A stretch of DNA of 28,345 bases from Phycisphaerales bacterium UBA1845. GTDB taxonomy: Bacteria > Planctomycetota > Phycisphaerae > UBA1845. The DNA lies in assembly GCA_002338715.1 (NCBI GenBank), contig DDIR01000033.1, positions 3,421 through 31,765 on the forward strand, read 5' to 3'. Below are positions 24,363 through 28,345 of the stretch, piece by piece; within the stretch, counting starts at the first letter, position 1; each line of letters begins with the position of its first letter. A program made the position numbers and the translations under genes. The notes under the pieces are model-generated. The model was not told where the DNA came from. It saw nothing but the letters and a program-made list of their open reading frames with translations, and made no database searches.

Positions 24363-25460
24363 TTAGCCTGAAGTATTTCCGTCGGCGTCGGGCGCGGTCT
24401 TGCCCGGCTCGGCGCTATCGGGGGATTCCTTAGGCGCAGCGTCTTTGCTGGCAGTCTTTGCCTGTTGTGGGGGGCTTGAATCCGGCATGTCGCCGGCGCG
24501 TTTCTTCTGCGCCGCGTTGGGGATTTTCGCGAGGCGATCTTTGAGTTCAACGAACAAATCGTCGACCGGTTTGCGCAGCTTTTCAAGGACACCCTTCCAA
24601 ACCTTTTCTTTGGTGTTCTTGATTTCAGCAGGCTGGTCTGACTTCTGTACCTCCGTCAAACGCTTCTTGGCTTCTTCGAAGTCTCGTTCCTTGGACAAGC
24701 GATAGGCAGTCGCACGCGTTTTGCATTCACGCAGAATCGAGTGGGCGCTGACGCTCTGAGCCTCGGTCAGTTCGTATTTTTCGATGAATTTGCGAACGTA
24801 GAGATCCCAATCATCTTCCTGTGGTTTGTTTTCGCGGGCTGCGTTATTCAATTTCGGATTAAAGCTGACCGGCGGTTTCTTGCGCACCGGCGGCGCTTTG
24901 ACTTCGTGCTCATTTGGTCCAGGAAAGATGCCTGGATTTCGCGGCTTGCCTTGTTGCATGGCCGTGAAATTCTCATCCATCTTTTCAAACGTGATCTTCA
25001 TGTCATTCAAATCCCACTCATGAAGCGCACGTTGTTCTTCGTTGAGGATGCTGTCCCAGTCTTCGTTGCAGCGCAGAATCGTTTCACGGATATCCTCAAG
25101 AAGCGGCAGGGCATTTGCGCCGATGCGCCGCGCGATTTCGCCTTCGGGCGCTTCGCCTTTGATTTGATAACGACCGAGGTCGCGAACGAGCGGCCAAATG
25201 TTGTCATGCGTGTCGAGGAACTTGGTCACTTCCTCAACCAGCATCTTCTTGGTGGTCGCCTTCTGGTTGTCGTTGAGGTTGTAGCGGCGGGAAATGTTCT
25301 CAACCGCCTGCTCCATCATGGTGTCGACGTTCCACAACCCCTTGAATTCCTGTTCGGCTTCTTTCGGGTCTTCCGCGCGTGCGGCCATCGGTAGCGCCAG
25401 GAACACCGCTAACATCAGTTGGATCGATTTTCTTAAATTCATGTTTGGCAATCGCATCAT
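24363..25460 (-). CDS. Secreted helical protein of unknown function
   Basis: A protein of about 365 aa with a signal peptide (hydrophobic SIQLMLAVFLALPMAARA, cleaved before EDPKEAEQ). The rest is strongly helical and charged. It shows two similar helical units, one beginning RRYNLNDNQKATTKKML and the other EKYELTEAQSVSAHSILREC, which recall the LTxxQ-type helices of Spy/CpxP-like proteins. A Pro-rich linker (about PGIFPGPNEHEVKAPPVRKK) lies between them and a low-complexity Lys/Ser/Pro/Asp tail ends the protein. Start choice is uncertain among ATG 25460, 25457 and 25442, with no clear Shine-Dalgarno. A GATAAT box lies at 25491-25496 on the minus strand, with the palindrome GGGCTG-actc-CAGCCC (25501-25516) just upstream of it. 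The function is unknown. Confidence 0.8.
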   Translation of the reverse strand: MMRLPNMNLRKSIQLMLAVFLALPMAARAEDPKEAEQEFKGLWNVDTMMEQAVENISRRYNLNDNQKATTKKMLVEEVTKFLDTHDNIWPLVRDLGRYQIKGEAPEGEIARRIGANALPLLEDIRETILRCNEDWDSILNEEQRALHEWDLNDMKITFEKMDENFTAMQQGKPRNPGIFPGPNEHEVKAPPVRKKPPVSFNPKLNNAARENKPQEDDWDLYVRKFIEKYELTEAQSVSAHSILRECKTRATAYRLSKERDFEEAKKRLTEVQKSDQPAEIKNTKEKVWKGVLEKLRKPVDDLFVELKDRLAKIPNAAQKKRAGDMPDSSPPQQAKTASKDAAPKESPDSAEPGKTAPDADGNTSG

Positions 25461-25719
25461 AAGTCTGGCCAAAAAGGCCGGTTTCCTTGGATTATCGTCA
25501 GGGCTGACTCCAGCCCAAATAGATATATCGGACGCAGAAATTACTGCTCACTGCCCATTATATTGCGATTGTTCTGTCCAGGTTGCAATCTTTCGCGCAA
25601 TCTGGGTGCAAATATGCGTGGCCCATGGGGCTTGATGTTGTGATATCTTGCCCGGCGACACCAAAATAGAGGGAGTCTGCAAGATGGCGAAGCGATGGCT
25701 GCGACTTGGCTGAATCGGG

Positions 25720-27072
25720 TCAAGAGGACTGGCGACGCGAGAAGATTCCCTTGATCCAGGCCTGGACGCGTTTGACGTTGGCCCAGACGCGGAGCTTCCA
25801 CATGCGATTGCGGAGTTCCTGAAGGGCCGGGTCGTTGGGGTCGACATCGATCGCCCGATCGATCATGACGCGCGCCTCAGCCCATCGCCGCGTGTGCATC
25901 AGGACGAGAACGGATTTGTGCATCGCGATCAGATCGCGCGGATTCAGCTCGATGGCCTTGTTCAAATGGGTCAGCCCGTCGTCGTAGCGCCCCTGAAGGA
26001 AGCGGCAGACGGCTAAATTGTGGTGTCCCTGAGGACAGGCGCTGTCGAGATCAAGCACCTTTTTGAACTTGTGGGCGGCTTCGTTGACCGCTTCCAGACG
26101 CAAGAGGCAACCGCCCCAAGCCAGAAGCGCCGAGTCGTTGTGCGGTTCCTCGCGGTGGGCGGCGGCTAGGTGTCTGGCCGCATCGGCGTACTTGGCCAAT
26201 CCAAAGAGAGCCTGACCCATGCGGAGGTCCAGGCGGGGCATCTCGGGATCGAGTTCGTGGGCGGTTCGGAGCGCTTCCAGCGCTTCGACCGGTTTATCCA
26301 GATCGAGCAGCACCTCGCCCAGCGAAAAATGCGCCTGGGCATAATCAGGTTCCAACTCGACGATTTGTTGCAACTTGGATGCCGCACGGGTCGGGTTCTT
26401 GGCTTCGATCTCGAGTTCAGCAACATCGAACAGAAGATCGACATTACCCGGGTCTTCGCGAATTTCGGCGAGGAAGTATTCGCGGGCGCGGTCGAGCTTG
26501 CCCAATTCGCGATAGGCCAGCGCGATTGATTGCTTCGCGCCGCGGTAGGTCGGGTCGATGTCGAGTGTGCGGTTCCAGCAGTAGATCGCCCGATCAAACA
26601 AGCCGCGGGCGGCCAGCGAACCACCGATGTGATAGAAACACACCGGACAGTCGTCTTTGATCTGCTGGGCGAGATAGAACATCTCTTCGGCTTTTTCGTG
26701 ATCGCCGAGTTCGGTGTACGTGAGGATGCGGTAGCAATAGCTGGCTTCGATTTCGGGGTCGAGGCGCTCGGCTTGTTCGAGGACTTCGTTGGCCTCTTCG
26801 CAGCGGAGGGTGCGCGCAAGATCGACGCCCAGCGCCATCAGGACATCGACATCGCCCGGATCGAGCGTGGCCGAGATGCGATAGGCCTCGATGGCCTCAT
26901 CGAACCGATCCAACTGGTCGAGGATGTAGCCGCGATGGGCTTGCCACGTGCTGTGGTCCGGATTGATATCCAAAGCCGCATCGATCTCGGAGAGAGCCTC
27001 TGGCCACTGGCGTGACTCAGCCAGTTGGTGGGCTTTCTCAACGCGTGATTCCGCTTCGTACCAGTCGTTCAT
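25720..27072 (-). CDS. Tetratricopeptide repeat protein
   Basis: A protein of about 450 aa made almost wholly of TPR units, roughly eleven. Examples are RQWPEALSEIDAALDINPDH, DRFDEAIEAYRISATLDPGD, GLFDRAIYCWNRTLDIDPTY and GRYDDGLTHLNKAIELNPRD, each with the W/L-G-Y-A-F-P pattern. There is no signal peptide, so it is a cytoplasmic scaffold. The C-terminus is basic with Trp (KLRVWANVKRVQAWIKGIFS) and may form an amphipathic or membrane-touching helix. Start options are ATG 27072 (chosen, GGA upstream) and ATG 27090. The partner is unknown. It is divergent from the YchF-like gene. Confidence 0.9.
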   Translation of the reverse strand: MNDWYEAESRVEKAHQLAESRQWPEALSEIDAALDINPDHSTWQAHRGYILDQLDRFDEAIEAYRISATLDPGDVDVLMALGVDLARTLRCEEANEVLEQAERLDPEIEASYCYRILTYTELGDHEKAEEMFYLAQQIKDDCPVCFYHIGGSLAARGLFDRAIYCWNRTLDIDPTYRGAKQSIALAYRELGKLDRAREYFLAEIREDPGNVDLLFDVAELEIEAKNPTRAASKLQQIVELEPDYAQAHFSLGEVLLDLDKPVEALEALRTAHELDPEMPRLDLRMGQALFGLAKYADAARHLAAAHREEPHNDSALLAWGGCLLRLEAVNEAAHKFKKVLDLDSACPQGHHNLAVCRFLQGRYDDGLTHLNKAIELNPRDLIAMHKSVLVLMHTRRWAEARVMIDRAIDVDPNDPALQELRNRMWKLRVWANVKRVQAWIKGIFSRRQSS

Positions 27073-27116
27073 GCGTCCCGTTCCGTGCATCTGGAGCAAA
27101 GTGCCCCGTCCGTTTA

Positions 27117-27145
27117 ATATTAGCCCGTTATCTGGACCTGGACAA
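27117..27145 (-). promoter_or_regulatory. Candidate promoter of the TPR protein gene
   Basis: Minus strand: TTGTCC (27140-27145) and TAATAT (27117-27122) are separated by 17 bases, each 4 of 6 to consensus. A start near 27110 would leave a short leader before the ATG. Confidence 0.38.
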
Positions 27146-27287
27146 CAGCCTTATACGCGACAATTACCGGCCTCTGTGTTATTTTTCCCCGGCGCGAATC
27201 GTTCCATTATTCCACGGTGAGAATCAGGGCAGATTGGCGCGATTGTCGCAGTCGTTTCCGTTTCACGTCGAAAGTGAGCCACCCTTC

Positions 27288-28345
27288 ATGAAAGCCACCA
27301 TTATTGGATTCCCACAGTCTGGTAAATCGACTCTTTTTAACGCCGTCACCAATATAAAGCCGGATCCGGCCCAAATGCCGCAGGAGCAGATGGCGATGGT
27401 CCACGTCCCCGACCCCCGGATTAACCGCCTGGTCGAGATCTGTAAACCCAAGAAAACCACGTATGCCAATATTGAATTCGTCGATATCCCGGGTGTTTCG
27501 ATGGCCGACGCCCACGGTCGGGCCGAATTCGCCAAGCACATGCCCAGCATCAGAAAAAGTGATGTGCTGGTCATCGTCGTCCGGGATTTCAAGAATCCGT
27601 CCGTTCCGGAATATCGCAACCGGATCGACGCGATGGGCGACCTCGCGGACATGCACGAGGAGCTGATGTTCGCCGACCTCGATGCAGTGACCAAGCGCAT
27701 CGAAAAGCTCGAGAAAGCCAAGAACAAACCCACCAAGACGCAGGAGCAGGACAAGAAGGAGTTGGCCATCCTTCAACGCTGCGCCGAAGCGCTCGAATCC
27801 AGCAAGCCACTTTCGACCGTCGTGCACAGCGAGGAAGACGCGCGGGCGATTGCGAGCTTCGCCTTCGTCACGGAGAAGCCGGCGATCGCGGTGTTTAATG
27901 TCGATGATGATCGAGCCGCAGAAGCGATCGGCAACGTGCCCGAGAACTTCCACAGCGCGTTTCCGTTGTGCGCCGACATCGAAGCCCAGATCACCGAACT
28001 CGACGACGAAGACAAAGCCACCTTCCTCGCCGACATCGGCGTCGAAGAGCCGGCCCGCGATCGACTGATCCGCAGTTGCTACGATGCGATGAACCTGATG
28101 TCGTTCTTGACCATGGGCCCCGACGAAGTACGCGCCTGGACCATTCCCAAAGGAACCCACGCGGTTGACGCAGCCGGCAAAATCCACTCGGACCTTGCTC
28201 GCGGTTTTATTCGCGCCGAAACAGTCGCCTACGCCGACTTGATCGAATGTGGCGACCTGAAAGGTGCAAAGGCGGCGGGCAAGGTGCGCCAGGAAGGCAA
28301 GAATTACGTCGTGCAGGATGGGGATATTTTGAACATCAAGTTCAA
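27288..28345 (+). CDS. Divergent YchF-like GTPase/ATPase (3' truncated by window)
   Basis: The frame is open to the window end: 352 full codons without a stop. It has the P-loop GFPQSGKST (7-15), switch motif VDIPG (D66-G69) and base-recognition FNVDDD (N204-D207). MHEELMFADLDAVTKRIEKL leads into the coiled-coil insertion, and a C-terminal TGS domain has EVRAWTIPKGT, FIRAETVAYADLIECG and GKNYVVQDGDI. The layout is that of YchF (OLA1 family), which binds ATP rather than GTP because NxxE replaces NKxD and which associates with the ribosome. Differences from typical YchF are PQSGKS for PNVGKS, DIPG for DIAG, loss of the GASKGEGLGN stretch, and NVDD for NxxE. It may be a paralogue rather than the housekeeping copy. 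The start ATG lacks a clear Shine-Dalgarno. At most a few residues are missing at the end. Confidence 0.92.
   Translation, partial: MKATIIGFPQSGKSTLFNAVTNIKPDPAQMPQEQMAMVHVPDPRINRLVEICKPKKTTYANIEFVDIPGVSMADAHGRAEFAKHMPSIRKSDVLVIVVRDFKNPSVPEYRNRIDAMGDLADMHEELMFADLDAVTKRIEKLEKAKNKPTKTQEQDKKELAILQRCAEALESSKPLSTVVHSEEDARAIASFAFVTEKPAIAVFNVDDDRAAEAIGNVPENFHSAFPLCADIEAQITELDDEDKATFLADIGVEEPARDRLIRSCYDAMNLMSFLTMGPDEVRAWTIPKGTHAVDAAGKIHSDLARGFIRAETVAYADLIECGDLKGAKAAGKVRQEGKNYVVQDGDILNIKF

Noticed and set aside
24115..24363. Minus-strand 82-codon frame overlapping the previous stop as TAATG
   Set aside because: The overlap looks like translational coupling, but there is no Shine-Dalgarno, the composition is unlike a protein, and a strong inverted repeat lies inside it.
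27207..28187. Minus-strand 326-codon frame
   Set aside because: It is antisense to the YchF-like gene, whose P-loop and TGS domain are unmistakable on the plus strand.

Overview
The window looks like chromosomal DNA of a planctomycete, most likely from or near the Phycisphaerae. Four C-terminal zinc ribbons carry the planctomycete-type signature CGYDLRGTP or a variant of it. There is a prepilin-type secreted protein with a DGHA motif, a PEP-CTERM protein ending in LALGGIAALRRRR, and three very large secreted proteins with calcium-binding (dockerin-like) tails. The taxonomic reading is inference from these hallmarks; no rRNA gene is present. I see no integrase, transposase, CRISPR array or phage gene.

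Layout. (1) 1-1074 is the C-terminal part of the error-prone DNA polymerase DnaE2 (ImuC), cut by the window edge; a convergent prepilin-like gene follows (1103-2173). (2) 2.6-14.3 kb is a secretome block: a 1013-aa amidase-like protein with a nested golvesin/Xly-type domain, a convergent 707-aa GHL10 (DigH/YngK-type) glycoside hydrolase that also has a golvesin-like domain, a PEP-CTERM protein, and a 1419-aa protein built from repeated beta-rich modules. Three strong hairpin terminators delimit these genes. (3) 14.6-16.9 kb is a minus-strand operon: a degenerate nucleotidyltransferase-like protein, a TPM-domain protein, and LemA with an in-frame zinc ribbon ahead of it. (4) 17.0-17.75 kb encodes a class I glutamine amidotransferase. 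(5) 17.75-20.7 kb holds four tandem paralogous membrane proteins with cytoplasmic C-terminal zinc ribbons, three of which use non-ATG starts. (6) 20.8-23.4 kb has tRNA-Ile with anticodon UAU, a secreted Ere/ChaN-like protein divergent from an ArsR-like regulator, and tRNA-Gly(GCC) with a good promoter and terminator. (7) 23.4-27.1 kb has a conserved-looking hypothetical protein, a secreted helical protein and a TPR protein, all on the minus strand. (8) 27288 to the end is a divergent YchF-like GTPase, truncated by the window.

How the genes may work together. The most suggestive pairing is the amidase-like protein with the GHL10 hydrolase. Amidases strip peptides from peptidoglycan, and E. coli DigH, a GHL10 enzyme, cleaves the resulting denuded glycans. 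Here the two are adjacent, share a terminator, and share both accessory domain types. The 1419-aa protein and the PEP-CTERM protein share a domain but carry different C-terminal sorting tails. The four-gene zinc-ribbon family is the clearest uncharacterised system in the window. No function was assigned where I did not recognise one.
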